DNA of 64,000 bases from Bufo bufo (GCF_905171765.1 NC_053392.1:338489010-338553009), one strand, 5' to 3'; shown: positions 23,127 through 34,890, counted from the first letter of the stretch. Notes: a model not told the origin generated them from the sequence alone. Numbers and translations: made by a program.

Positions 23127-23657
23127 GGCTACATGCACACAACAGTTGTTTTTTTGCGGTACGCATATAGCAGATCTGTGTTCCTGTTTTTTTTACATCC
23201 ACATCCGTTCCGTTTGTCCGCAAATTTTGTAGGTTGTGTTTCAGTGTGCCTTCAGTTTTTTTTTATGGTCCACAAAAAAAACCTGAAGGCTGTAATTCTT
23301 GAAAATTTAAATATCCCCACCCAGGATACAGGTATATACAGGTTTCCCAGCAACCATCCTCAAAAAAAAAAAAAAAAAAAAAACGGATGTGGATGACATA
23401 CGGATGGCTTCCGTTGGTCATCCGCTTTTTTTGCAGACCCATTGACTTCAATGGGTCTGCAAAACATTTATTGTGGACAAGAATAGGACATGCAATACTT
23501 TTTTTGCAGACGGGAAACACGGACAGCGGACGCGGAAAAGAAATGCTTGACTACACTGCAATTTTAACGGCTCCATAGAAATACATGGGTAACCATCCGA
23601 TGAGCCCAAAAAAACTGAACGGACGCAGAGAAAAACAACTGTTGTGTGCATGTAGCC
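23127..23657. mobile_element. Foldback MITE (GGCTACATGCACACAACAG ends) carrying a poly-A insert
   Basis: The left end GGCTACATGCACACAACAGT and the right end ACTGTTGTGTGCATGTAGCC are exact complements, with TA outside both (23125-23126 and 23658-23659). The interior carries ACCCATTGACTTCAATGGGT. It belongs to the same general family as 3385-3714 and 8347-8662. A poly-A-terminated segment interrupts its middle. Confidence 0.7.
23283..23383 (+). mobile_element. Short poly-A retroposed segment
   Basis: About 80 bp of unrelated sequence (ending CAGCAACCATCCTC) runs into 22 consecutive A at 23362-23383, in the middle of the foldback element. A terminal A22 tract suggests a retroposed RNA. No clear target duplication was found, so the left border is uncertain. 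Confidence 0.4.
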
Positions 23658-23659
23658 TA

Positions 23660-24886
23660 AAACAAATCAATCTTCATATTCTGAAACTTGCACCAGTATT
23701 CCACCAAGGTTGACTGATTGATGTAGAGATGGTTCCTAGAATCTTCTTTTACTTCAGTGTGGAATATAATGATGTTACTTCAAAAGATCTCAAATATAAA
23801 CTCATCATCATCAGTTCATATAACTGTAGTCCACTTCGCAGATGTCCAGGGCAAATGTTCTTTTTATTTTTGTCAATTTTCTTTTCTCAGTAACAGCATG
23901 TTTATAGCTACACATCTGTTCTTTCCCATAGCCTTGAAGGTGTTCTCAGAGTGGAAGGGCAGAAGCCCCTATGAATGTTTTCAGATCATAGGCTCTGTGC
24001 ACTTTGGACCTTCCACTGGAGGTACATGTTGGGAAGAATTCTTGAGGTATGCCTCAGATGGAAAGCTCCAATGTATGACACTGAATAAGCAAGCATACAG
24101 ATCATACAGAAACATAAATTGACTCTAATTGCAAAAAGACAAATATACAGTGTATATGTAGTCACCCTCTATATTGGAAAGCGCAGAAGAAAAAAAGGTA
24201 TACTCGCATATACCGGCCCAACAGAGGCCAAAAAGAAAATCTTTTGACCTCTGTTGGATGAATGGAGTCCTATGGGTACATTTGACTTCACTGCACTGAA
24301 CCTAGGGCTCAGACACAGTATACACCGAGCCTGTGCACAACTGAACATGATTTTCTACGACAGTGACAGTATTGTTGTTCTACAATTTTTTCACAAGCAG
24401 TTTTTTAAAATCTAATAATACTTTAAACTTTTGAAAACTCCTGTATGTTCACCTACTTTTCCTTTGACATTTGCCCTTCTCTATATCGGAAAATTAAATA
24501 TCTGGGTTAGCCATATTAGATGCACGTGAAAAAGACGGAAGAAAATTACTGGAATAGGGGGGCCATAATATGAGAAAGGAGAAAGGAATTGACACTTTAA
24601 CAGTGTTGGGTAGTCACTTGTGTAAATGTAAGGGTAGCTTACATTGTGGTGACATGACGATAATATGAAGAATTCAGCAGTGCGATAATCCGTTTCATAA
24701 TCGTGAAGGAGACATAAGCAGTCATAAGTGCTTGTAAATGTACAGCAACTTGTCCACTGTTCATCGAGACCATCAAATGATTGTATGACAGTGATTCAGA
24801 CATCACAATTTTATGATCATATATGAACCATTCTTTAGCTTAACAGAAGATATTGTTTATGTGAACTAGACATAAGGGAATATATA
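23660..24886. other. Non-coding stretch, nothing recognised
   Basis: A hairpin CCAACAGAGGCCAAAA with CTTTTGACCTCTGTTGG lies at about 24226-24258. The 121-residue frame at 23757-24122 shows no known domain and is treated as chance. The rest has no transposon ends or RNA genes that I can support. Confidence 0.4.
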
Positions 24887-25145
24887 CAGGGTGGGCCATT
24901 TATATGGATACACCTGAATAAAATGGGAATGGTTGGTGATATTAACTTCCTGTTTGTGGCACATTAGTATATGTGAGGGGGGAAACTTTTCAAGATGGGT
25001 GGTGACCATGGTGGCCATTTTGAATCCAACTTTTGTTTTTTCAATAGGAAGAGGGTCATGTGACACATCAAACTTATTGGGAATTTCACAAGAAAAACAA
25101 TGGTGTGTTATTTCTTTCATGAGTTATTTACAAGTTTCTGACCAC

Positions 25146-26313
25146 TTATAAAATGTGTTCAATGTGCTGCCCATTGTGTTGGATTGTCAATGCAACCCTC
25201 TTCTCCCACTCTTCACACACTGATAGCAACACCGCAGGAGAAATTCTAGCACAGGCTTCCAGTATCCGTAGTTTCAGGTGCTGCACATCTCGTATCTTCA
25301 CAGCATAGACAATTGCCTTCAGATGACCCCAAAGATAAAAGTCTAAGGGGGTCAGATCGGGAGACCTTGGGGGCCATTCAACTGGCCCACGACCAATCCA
25401 CTTTCCAGGAAACTGTTCATCTAGGAATGCTCGGACCTGACACCCATAATTGACACCCATAATGTGGTGGTGCACCATCCTGCTGGAAAAACTCAGGGAA
25501 CGTGCCAGCTTCAGTGCATAAAGAGGGAAACACATCATCATGTAATACAGTTGTAATATTATCAATTGTTGTAACTATACTTTATTCAAAAATTTAAAAA
25601 ACCCAATAAAAATAATTTTGCAAAGGAAACACATCATCATGTAGCAATTTCGCATATCCAGTGGCCTTGAGGTTTCCATTGATGAAGAATGGCCCCACTA
25701 TCTTTGTACCCCATATACCACACCATACCATCAATTTTTTTGGTCCAACAGTCTTGGAGGGATCTATCCAATGTGGGTTAGTGTCAGACCAATAGCGGTG
25801 GTTTTGTTTGTTAACTTCACCATTCACATAAAAGTTTGCCTCATCACTGAACAAAATCTTCTGCGTAAACTGAGGGTCCTGTTCCAATTTTTGTTTTGCC
25901 CATTCTGCAAATTCAGTGCGCCGATCTGGGTCATCCTCGTTGAGATGCTGCAGTAGCTGGAGTTTGTAAGGGTGCCATTTGTGAGTAGCTAATATCCGCC
26001 GAAGGGATGTTCGACTAATGCTACTCTCCAGTGACATGCGGCGAGTGCTACGCTGTGGGCTCTTGCTGAATGAAGCTAGGACAGCCACTGATGTTTCTTC
26101 ATTAGAGACAGATTTCATGAGTCCACATTTTGGCAAATCCAACACTTAACCAGTTTCACGAAACTTAGCAAGCAGTTTGCTAACTGTAGCATAGGAGATG
26201 GGTGGTCTCTTAGGGTGTCTTGCATTGAAATCTGCTGCAATGACCCGGTTACTGCGTTCACCAGACATCAACACAATTTCTATCCGTTCCTCACGTGTTA
26301 ACCTCGGCGACAT
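25146..26313 (-). pseudogene. Mariner/Tc1-superfamily transposase, broken
   Basis: The likely start is MSPRLTREERIEIVLMSGER at 26313. An N-terminal helix-turn-helix with ISYATVSKLLAKFRETG follows, then an in-frame stop. The next part carries SRTSLRRILATHKWHPYK, LNEDDPDRRTEF and the first catalytic aspartate in LFSDEANFYVNG. The frame is then interrupted by an 80-bp insertion and a small duplication. FQQDGAPPHYG can still be read near 25490. WPPRSPDLTPLDFYLWG gives an aspartate in the third catalytic position, so it resembles DDD-type mariner relatives more than Tc1 DDE. Non-functional. Confidence 0.8.
25545..25624 (+). mobile_element. 80-bp truncated LINE 3' end with 19-bp target duplication
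   Basis: The 19-mer GGAAACACATCATCATGTA occurs at 25526-25544 and at 25625-25643. The 80 bp between end in CCCAATAAAAATAATTTTGC, which resembles the CAATAAAAATATACT tail of L1 copy B at 40981. A long direct repeat plus a tail-like end fit a severely 5'-truncated target-primed insertion into the mariner transposase. Confidence 0.65.
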
Positions 26314-26478
26314 GTCAATGGCTGTAAACAAAGAGAAACTTGTAAATAACTCATGAAAGAATAACGTTACGTTAAAATAAAGGACACCGTTGTTTTTCTT
26401 GTGAAATTCCCAATAAGTTTGATGTGTCACATGACCCTCTTCCTATTGAAAAAACAAAAGTTGGATTCAAAATGGCCG

Positions 26479-28039
26479 AATTCAATTTTTGCCTCAGGCA
26501 GCAGGAAGGCTATGTGCTTCCATGCCCCTTGCCACGAAGTAGTGAGGAAAGGGGGACCCAAGCTGAACTCTTGCACCAGGGCCCATGAACCTTTAGCTAC
26601 AAGGAATAATAAGCATAACCCCTTACCAAAAAATATACAAATACACAGATAGTACAAATTAACTCAAAAGTTACTCTATTTTCATAATTATAAATTCCTA
26701 GCTAAGTTTGCAGAACATTAAGGTCACAAACAGTACAATCCAAGATTAACTTTTGTTTCTTTGAACACATTTGATTCAATTCAGTTAAGTTTAACATCTG
26801 TTGTTGTTACTGAATAACTTTGAGAAATCCAAACTGTTACCAATTGACTTCTGAGAATGAAAAAGAAGGTATAGGACGGCTCTGCCTCTGACTAGGGATA
26901 GCAAGGTGCACCAAACTGATGTCGCACTCCGTTCACCGAGAGAAAATTGTATCAGAAGAAGTGAATGGGCACTCTTATAACTGGACCACAGATCTAGTAT
27001 AATAACACTACTTTTAATTGTAAATAATAAGATATTAGTACACGGTAGGTAAAATAGCATGCAAATCCGAATCCGAATTCTATATGAGTATCCATGCTAA
27101 TATGCATTAAGATAAAACATCCTAAATAAAAATGCAGGCCTGTAAATACACAATAAAATACAGTACAATAAAATATTAATTCACTAATATAGCTGCTGAG
27201 AATATACAATCAGTTCCAATCCTAATAGTGGCGGATTTGATAGACTAGCTTCTAAGGGCCTGATGTCCCGGCCAAGTAGATATTACAGGTGGGTCAAGTC
27301 CGTCCAGTCCCCAGATTGGAGAGGTGGACTGGCAAACCCACTGCACTACGATAATTGCGGCAGTGACTGATTAAAGGTGAGTCCCTGTGAGTAAAGAAAA
27401 TCAAATCCAAGGTGCTATTGAAACAGTGCTAATAAAAAAGTGCGGATAATAAAACAACCCAAGTCCATCCGTCTGTTCAGATACTAAAAATAGGTGTGCA
27501 ACAAATCCAATAGTGCAGAGTGTATAACGTGTCACTGTGCTCAAATTAATATAATATGCAGTCACAATAGTAGATCATATATTGTCCTTTATTCTGAAGG
27601 GGCTCGGCAATATTGATATAAAGGCTGGATCGCACTGATTGCCGTTTTCCTGGAAATGAGACTTTTTGCTACAATGTTGCAAGTTTCCTAGGAATAGAAC
27701 TTATACTCAAATGTTGCAATCCAGAGGGTTTAGATTCAACACCATAGATGCAACAAAGTTTTGTAGCGATAAATATCAAAGGTTCAGAGGTGTTAATTTA
27801 GTACTCAGACCGACCCCTTTTGTTGCTTAATGGCATGTCTATAGACCTTTGGCACACCGCCGTGGTCTTATTTCATTACTTTTTATTGGTCTATCAGTCC
27901 CACTCCCATTCTACCTAGGGGTGGCACTGTGGACCGGAGGCGACCTGATACACCAGATTCCCTTTTGTTGTCTGTATTGTACGTCTGTAAGGGGTTTATA
28001 TTCCCATCACAGGGATCTTAATTGTAAAATTTAAAGTTA
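26479..28039. other. Non-coding stretch of repeat remnants
   Basis: From 26479 to 26620 the text GGAAAGGGGGACCC and GGGCCCATGAACCTTTAGCTAC resembles a family of frog interspersed repeats. Beyond that the sequence is AT-rich with no reading frame, RNA gene or transposon end that I can defend. Confidence 0.35.
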
Positions 28040-28469
28040 GGTTTTAACACGTTACTGCCCCCTTTGTTTTCACATAGTCTTAACTGCCGAGCAGTATCGG
28101 GGTTAGGTTCCATTGTACCACTTTCCCCTGAGGGACCACCCCCTATATTTCTCCCTGTAACTGGCCAATCAGGATTTCCACTTTCTGGTCCTGCGATACT
28201 GGATATAGCTTAAAGGTGGGCAACATTTTATCACAGAATTCCCTGAGTGAATGAGGTTCTCCTGAATAACGTGGGAGCCAATGTGCCCCAAAGTAGTATG
28301 GCATAGTAAGAGGCATGATGCAGGTGGCTGCAGTCTAAGTGGGTGCTATCTTTGCTGTCAGACATGGCTTTTAAACCCTGTACCAGACTAGAGGGGTCAG
28401 CGTAAGCTAAAATGCAATTTAAGTACACGTTGCTATGGGCAACGGCAGCAGAATTGGTGCATGGCTCCT
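28040..28469 (-). other. Possible gag-like remnant of an LTR retrotransposon
   Basis: On the minus strand one frame reads SGEPHSLREFCDKML and then KVEILIGQLQGEI, which resembles the capsid region of Ty3/gypsy gag proteins. Another frame nearby (28428-28231) gives a 65-residue peptide of no known family. The piggyBac element at 28474 is inserted at its upstream edge, and the flank appears to resume after 34479. The match is weak and no LTR or protease was seen next to it. Confidence 0.25.
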
Positions 28470-28543
28470 TTAACCCCCTCCGGACCGCCTAACGCAGGAT
28501 CGCGTTCGGGAGGCGGCAGCTGCAGGCACAGTCACGCATATAT

Positions 28544-28792
28544 GCGTCATCTCGCGAGACGCGAGATGACGCGCTTAGCCGACCCGCGCATGCGCATCGC
28601 GGGCCGGCAAAAGTTAGAGGGGGGTCACGTCATCAGCTTGCCAGCCAATGATCGTGGCTGGCAAGCTGATGATTTTTTAAAAAACAAATCAGAAGCCAGT
28701 TAACACATTATATTTGTAAATATGATGTGTTAAATGGCTTCTCTGCTCCTCTGCTGGTCCTTTTCGTCGGTTGGTTCCAGCAGAGGAGCAGA
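28544..28792. repeat. Row of hairpins in the piggyBac left subterminal region
   Basis: Hairpins follow one another: GCGTCATCTCGCG with CGCGAGATGACGC (28544-28572), CCCGCG with CGCGGG (about 28583-28604), CATCAGCTTGCCAGCCA with TGGCTGGCAAGCTGATG (28631-28671), GAAGCCA..TTAACACAT with ATGTGTTAA..TGGCTTC (28692-28741), and TCTGCTCCTCTGCTGG with CCAGCAGAGGAGCAGA (28742-28792). They may help transposase binding or be mutational products. The function is not known. Confidence 0.75.
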
Positions 28793-29412
28793 CATCACTG
28801 TGAGTACCCACCAACACTACACTTAGCCCCAGATAACCCCCCATCACCCCAATTAACCCCTTGATCGCCCCTGTCAATCACCTAGTGAAAGGATAAAAGT
28901 GATCAGTGTAAACTGTCACTTTTTTTTTTTCACTGGTATTGACTGATAGGTTTTAGGATAGTTTAGGTCCCTTGGTTAGGTAGTTTAGCGTCAGTTAGCG
29001 CCCAGCCCACCGCACCACAGTCACTGATTCGCTGATTAGCGTATCGCTAATCAGCATTTGTACTTTTATAGTATCTGTAAGTGATCAAAACTGATCACAG
29101 TCAGATCTATAATAGTATTAGTGTCACCTTAGCTCGCCCTCCACCCAAAACGCAGTGTTTGCCCGATCAGGCCTGATCGGTCGCCCACACGTGCATTCAC
29201 CCACGCCCGCCCCGCCGCAGTGACAAAAAATATATATTTTTTTGATCACTGCACAATCACTTTACAAGCGCTGCGGCGATAAAAAAAATCTGTTTTGATA
29301 TTTTTTATCAATCGCAGCGGCCTCCTGTACTTCGCTAGCCTCCCATTTGTAAGACAGGCTTGCTTTTTTCTTGGGTAGTCTCAGGGAATACCCCCTAAAT
29401 TTAGTAGTCCAA

Positions 29413-31323
29413 ATGTCAAACAGGGGGTATTCTTCTGAAGAGGCCTACAGGCTTCTGACCCAGTCGGATGAGGAATGGGAACCCTCATCTGACGAATCCA
29501 GCGGGTCAGAATATGAACCTGTAGAAAGCAGTGGCAGTCTGACCCAAAGTTAGGACGAGGAGGTAGAGGTCCCTGATAGCACCAGGCGTACCCGGCCCCG
29601 TGTCGCTTGACCACAGGTTGCGCAGGATCCGCTTCAAGGGCAGCAGAGTGGGGCTGGCGCTGTCGGATCACCTGGTGAGGCATACACCAGCAGCGCAGCC
29701 CTCCCTGGACCTAGTACCAGCACTGCCGTACAACATGGTGAAGTGGCGAGCACCAGAAGGGCAGTTGAAGCTGGTACGGTGGCACGTGCAATAGCTACCC
29801 CGCACAGACAGGCCCGTAGACCCCCTAGAGTCCCTGAGGTGCTGGCAAATCCTGATTGGCAGTCCCCAACTTCAGCCGTACCTGTAGTTCCCCCTTTCAC
29901 CGCCCAGTCTGGAGTTCGGGTTGAGACAGCTCAGATCGGTTCGGCCCTGGGATTTTTTGAGCTGTTCTTGACTGCGGAGCTCTTGGACTTAGTCGTGGCA
30001 GAAACAAATCGGTATGCCACTCAATTTATATCCGCCAACCCGGGAAGCTTTTATGCCCAGCCTTTCCGGTGGAAACCAGTCCAAGTTTCCGAATTAAATT
30101 TTTTTCTGGGCCTTCTCCCGAACATGGGTCTAACCAAAAAGCATGAATTGCGGTCATATTGGTCCACGAACCCCATTCATCACATGCCCATGTTCTCTGC
30201 TGCTATATCCAGGGCACGATTTGAGGCCACCCTGCGTTTCCTGCACTTTAGCGACAACACCACCTCCCGTCCCAGAGGCCACCCAGCTTTTGACCGGCTC
30301 CACAAAATTCGGCCCCTCATAGACCACTTCAACAACAAATTTGCAGATTTGTATACCCCTGAGCAAAACATCTGCGTAGACGAGTCCCTAATACATGTTA
30401 CCGGGCGCCTTGGCTTCAAACAATACATCTCAAGCAAGCGCGCCCGGTATGGGGTCAAATTGTATAAGCTCTGTGAAAGGGCCACAGGCTATACCCACAA
30501 ATTTCGGAGGGAAAAAGATCAGACCCTGTAGCCGTTCGGTTGCCCTGACTACATGGGGAGCAGTGGGAAGACAGTCTGGGACTTGGTGTCACCCTTATTT
30601 GGCAAGGGGTACCATCTTTATGTGGACAATTTCTACACAAGTGTGGCCCTCTTCAGGCATTTGTTCCTAGAACAGATTGGCTGCTGTGGCACCGCGCGAA
30701 CTAGTCACGTGGGCTTCCCCCAACAGCTCAGTACCACCCGTCTTGCAAGGGGGGAGAGGGCTGCCTTGTGTAACGAAGAACTGCTCGCGGTGAAATGGAG
30801 AAACAAGCGTGACGTTTACATGCTCTCCTCCATTCACGCAGACACGACAATAAAAATTGAGCGAGCAACCCGTGTCATTGAAAAGCCCCTCTGTGTCCAC
30901 GACTATAATTTGCTCATGGGAGGGGGTGACTTCAATGACCAGATGTTGTCTCCGTATTTAGTTTCCCGACGCACCAGACGCTGGTATAAGAAGGTGTCTG
31001 TATATTTAATTCAATTGGCTGCATATAATAGTTTTGTTCTCTACAGTAAGGCTAGGAGAACACGATCCTTCCTCAAATTTCAGGAAGAGATCATCGAGAA
31101 CCTCCTGTATCCAGGAGGTTCCGTGGCCCCATCGACCAGTGTAGTTAACCGTCTACACGAGCGACATTTCCCCAGTGTCGTTGCCGGTACCTCAACCCAA
31201 CCGTCACCCCGAAAAAGATGTTGTGTCTGTAGCAGGAGTGGAATAAGGCGTGACACCCGCTATTTCTGTCCTGACTGCCCTGACCACCCTGCCCTATGCT
31301 TTGGAGAGTGTTTCCGGAAGTAG
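29413..31323 (+). pseudogene. piggyBac transposase with three in-frame stops
   Basis: A single frame runs from MSNRGYSSEEAYRLL (29413) to the stop after GECFRK, about 636 codons, the usual length of PGBD4-like transposases. It is broken only by TAG at 29551, TGA at 29608 and TAG at 30529. The acidic N-terminal region is followed by the catalytic core: NICVDESLIHVTGR (first Asp), YHLYVDNFYTS (second Asp) and GGGDFNDQML (third Asp). The C terminus is Cys-rich: RCCVCSRSG, CPDCPDHP and C-F-G-EC, as in the DNA-binding finger of this family. No frameshift is present, so decay is light. Translation would yield only fragments unless stops are read through. Confidence 0.9.
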
Positions 31324-32199
31324 CACACACAGGTACACTTAGCATAGGGATTGCATCTCACAGGACAGGCACACAAGGCTATTAGGGCCCTTTCACTCAC
31401 AGCTGCTGCAAACCTCTCCTTTCACCTGGGATTAAGTGCATAATGTACTTCTCCACATCTTTGGGCGATTTGCGCATTGTCCCATGGGGAAGGAGAGGTT
31501 TGTCCTATAAAAGGTAAAAAAAAAAAAAAAAAACACCAGTAAGCAAAAAAGTTAATGTTCAGTTCAAAAAGTTAAATAAAGTTTATATGTTCTGTTCAAA
31601 AGTTATTATAAAGTTAATAAAATTTATTGCGTTGCGGCCTGGTTTTTTCATTTTTTTTTTTTTTACCTTCCAGGTGAACCAACCGATCGACTAGCTGCAG
31701 CACTGATGTGCATTCTGACAGAAGCATTGCGCTGCTGTCAGATTACACAAAAGTCGGTGTATGCGGCGCTGCAAGACGAGATTTCTCCTCTGCAGTAAAA
31801 GATACGTTTGCCGAGGCATATGAGCTGAGGAGGCGGCGGTGTTCATATGCTTTAGCAAACACTTTGCATATATATAAAAAAAAATAAAAAATCCCGGCAA
31901 TGATTTATTCATCCACATCGATTGATGTGAATGGAGAAATCGGGTTTGCCAGGGCATACGAGCTAAGTGGGTATGGATGTTGGGCGGAGCTCCTATGTCC
32001 TGGCAGACGGCTTTCCCCTCCTTTTTTTTTTTTGGCAGAGATTTTTTCATTCACATTGATCGATGCGAATGAAGAAATCTGTGCCGTTCATTTTTTCTTT
32101 CAGCCCAGAGGCTGAACGGAAAAAAAAAATCTCATTACCCGTATGCTCAATATAAGGAGAATAGCAGAAACTCCTAATGCTGGCCATACATGTAATGAT
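31324..32199. other. piggyBac 3' region, non-coding
   Basis: Downstream of the transposase stop there are AT-rich runs, an A17 tract near 31518, and AATAAAGTTTATATG/AATAAAATTTATTG polyadenylation-like motifs near 31575-31625. Weak inverted pairs around TTCATCCACATCGATTGATG and CATTCACATTGATCGATGCG lie at 31905-32080. No gene is seen. Confidence 0.5.
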
Positions 32200-34160
32200 T
32201 GCGGAGACCCTCAAATGCCAGGGCAGTACAAACACCCCACAAATAACACCATTTTGGAAAGAAGACACCCCAAGGTATTCGCTGAGGGGCATATTGAGTC
32301 CATGAAAGATTGAAATTTTTGTCTCAAGTTAGCGGAAAGGGAGACTTTGTGAGAAAAAACCCCAAAAAATCTATTTCCGCTAACTTGTGCCAAAAAAATT
32401 ATTTTTCTATGAACTCGCCATGCCCCTCATTGAATACCTTGGGTGTCGTCTTTCCAAAATGGGGTCACATGTGGGGTATTTATACTGCCCTGGCTTTTTA
32501 GGGGCCCTAAAGCGTGAGAAGAAGTCTGGGATCCAAATGTCTAAAAATGCCCTCCTAAAAGGAATTTGGGCACCTTTGCGCATCTAGGCTGCAAAAAAGT
32601 GTCACACATGTGGTATCGCCGTACTCAGGAGAAGTTGGGGAATGTGTTTTGGGGTGTCATTTTACATATACCCATGCTGGGTGAGATAAATATCTTGGTC
32701 AAATGCCATCTTTGTATAAAAAAATGGGAAAAGTTGTCTTTTGCCGAGATATTTCTCTCACCCAGCATGGGTATATGTAAAATGACACCCCAAAACACAT
32801 TCCCCAACTTCTCCTGAGTACGGCGATACTACATGTGTGACACTTTTTTGCAGCCTAGGTGGGCAAAGGGGCCCACATTCCAAAGAGCACCTTTCGGATT
32901 TCACAGGGCATTTTTTACAGATTTTGATTTCAAACCACTTCTCACGCATCTGGGCCCCTAAAATGCCAGGGCAGTATAACTACCCCACAAGTGACCCCAT
33001 TTTGGAAAGAAGACACCCCAAGGTATTCCGTGAGGGGCATGGCGAGTTCCTCAAATTTTTTATTTCTTGTCACAAGTTAGCGGAAAATTATGATTTTTTT
33101 TTTTCTTACAAAGTCTCATATTCCACTAACTTGTGACAAAAAATAAAAACTTCCATGAACTCACTATGCCCATCACGAAATACATTGGGATGTCTTCTTT
33201 CTAAAATGGGGTCACTTGTGGGGTAGTTATACTGCCCTGGCATTGTAGGGGCCCTAATGTGTGGTAAGTAGTTTGAAATCAAAATCTGTAAAAAATGGCC
33301 GGTGAAATCCTAAAGGTGCTCTATGGAATGTGGGCCCCTTTGCCCACCTAGGCTGCAAAAAAGTGTCACACATCTGGTATTGCCGTACTCAGGAGAAGTT
33401 GGGCAATGTGTTTTGGGGTGTCTTTTTACATATACCCATGCTGGGTGAGAAATATCTTGGCAAAAGACAACTTTTCCCATTTTTTTATACAAAGTTGGCA
33501 TTTGACCGAGATATTTATCTCACCCAGCATGGGTATATGTAAAATCACACCCCAAAACAGATTGCCCAACTTCTCCTGAGTACGGCAATACCAGATGTGT
33601 GACACTTTTTTGCAGACTAGGTGGGCAAAGGGGCCCACATTTCAAAGAGCACCTTTAGGATTTCACAGGGCATTTTTTACACATTTTGATTTCAAACTAC
33701 TTATCACACATTAGGGCCCCTAAAATGCCAGGGCAGTATAACTACCCCATAAGTGACCCCATTTTAGAAAGAAGACACCCCCAGGTATTTCGTGATGGGC
33801 ATAATGAGTTCATGGAAGTTTTTATTTTTTGTCACAAGTTAGTGGAATATGAGACTTTGTAAGAAAAATAAATTTAAAAAAAATCATCATTTTCCGCTAA
33901 CTTGTGACAAAAAATAAAAAGTTCTATGAACTCACTATGCCCATCAGCGAATACCTTAGGGTGTCTACTTTCCTAAATGGGGTCATTTGTGGGGTGTTTG
34001 TACTGTCTGGCCATTGTAGAACCTCAGGAAACATGACAGGTGCTCAGAAAGTCAGAGCTGCTTCAAAAAGCGGAAATTCACATTTTTGTACCATAGTTTG
34101 TAAACGCTATAACTTTTACCTAAACCATTTTTTTTTTTTACCCAAACATTTTTTTTTTAT
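32200..34160. repeat. Alternating inverted repeats in the piggyBac right arm
   Basis: Two long hairpins are present. In the first (about 32600-32835), TACTCAGGAGAAGTTGGGGA with the block CATATACCCATGCTGGGTGAGA faces its complement. In the second (about 33370-33605), the same blocks recur with few changes. Between them, segments around GATTTTGATTTCAAACCACTT, ATGCCAGGGCAGTATAAC and ACAAGTTAGCGGAAAAT appear repeatedly in both orientations. The whole 2 kb is thus made of a few modules copied in opposite directions. Confidence 0.8.
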
Positions 34161-34479
34161 CTAAGACATGTAGAACAATAAATTTTGAGAAAAATGTATA
34201 TATGGATGTCGTTTTTTTAAAAAAAAAATTACAACTGAAAGTGAAAAATGTCATCTTTTTGCAAAAAAATCGTTAAATTTGGATTAATAACAAAAAATGT
34301 CAGCAGCAATGAAATACCACCAAATGAAAGCTCTATTAGTGAGAAGAAAAGGAGGTAAAATTCATTTAGGTGGTAAGTTGCATGACCGAGCAATAAACGG
34401 TGAAAGTAGTGTAGTGCAGAAGTGTAAAAAGTGGCCTGGTCATTAAGGGTGTTTAAGCTAAGGGGGCTGAAGTGGTTAA

Positions 34480-34873
34480 GAGTCGCTGCAACTGCTCAAT
34501 TTGGGGGAAAATGATGCTCTGGCAGGCATATTATGGCGCCTAACAGTCTCTAGCAAGGTTATTTTTGCCAGCAATACTCACTCAGTGATCCAACTAATGC
34601 AGATTCACACTCTCCAGCAGTAAGTAGATGCTATAAAGTTTCTTGTAGTGGGTGTTACATATAGAGGAAGCCTTCAAGGCTCAAAAGTAGATCCTGCAAG
34701 ATATAGATGTGGGAGGCACTCGGTATCTGGGTTGAATATGTGTGGTTTGTGGAAATATTGAGGGGTTGGTGGTATAGGTGTGGGTTGTGTTCTCGCAGTG
34801 GTATATAACGATATATAATGATCACACCATAATTGTAGCTATTAAAAAAATGTTAAATTATTGATAAAATTAT
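34480..34873. other. Flank between piggyBac and L1 copy B
   Basis: Nothing coding is supported. The sequence appears to continue the DNA that lay left of the piggyBac insertion at 28469. Confidence 0.4.
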
Positions 34874-34890
34874 AAAGATATATGCTAAAA

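Larger units (their letters stand above)
24887..26478 (-). mobile_element. Mariner-like element with long inverted repeats, right end truncated
   Basis: The left end starts CAGGGTGGGCCATTTATATG after a TA at 24885-24886. A long inverted repeat follows: GGATTCAAAATGGCC/GGCCATTTTGAATCC pairs 25012-25026 with about 26463-26477, and AAGAGGGTCATGTGACACAT pairs with the complement near 26430. The right copy stops at about 26478, where it meets unrelated sequence, so roughly the last 125 bp are missing. The transposase is on the minus strand and contains a later 80-bp insertion. Confidence 0.8.
28474..34475 (+). mobile_element. 6-kb piggyBac element at TTAA
   Basis: TTAA occurs at both borders (28470-28473 and 34476-34479). 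The left end starts CCCCCTCCGGACCGCC and the right end, read inward, starts CCACTTCAGCCCCC. The terminal repeats are therefore short and imperfect. A transposase pseudogene occupies 29413-31323. The left subterminal region is a row of hairpins and the right 3 kb is a set of alternating inverted repeats. A second copy of the right terminus, inverted, lies at 61814-62735. Confidence 0.8.

Noticed and set aside
23757..24122. 121-codon open frame
   Set aside because: No recognisable domain, codon use is AT-driven, and there are no splice or conservation clues.
28660..28680. CTGATGA, as in a hammerhead ribozyme core
   Set aside because: The matching GAAA and the three-stem arrangement were not found; the motif is explained by the piggyBac hairpin.
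29381..30900. Several minus-strand frames opposite the piggyBac transposase
   Set aside because: They are shadows of the GC-rich transposase frame and show no family motif.
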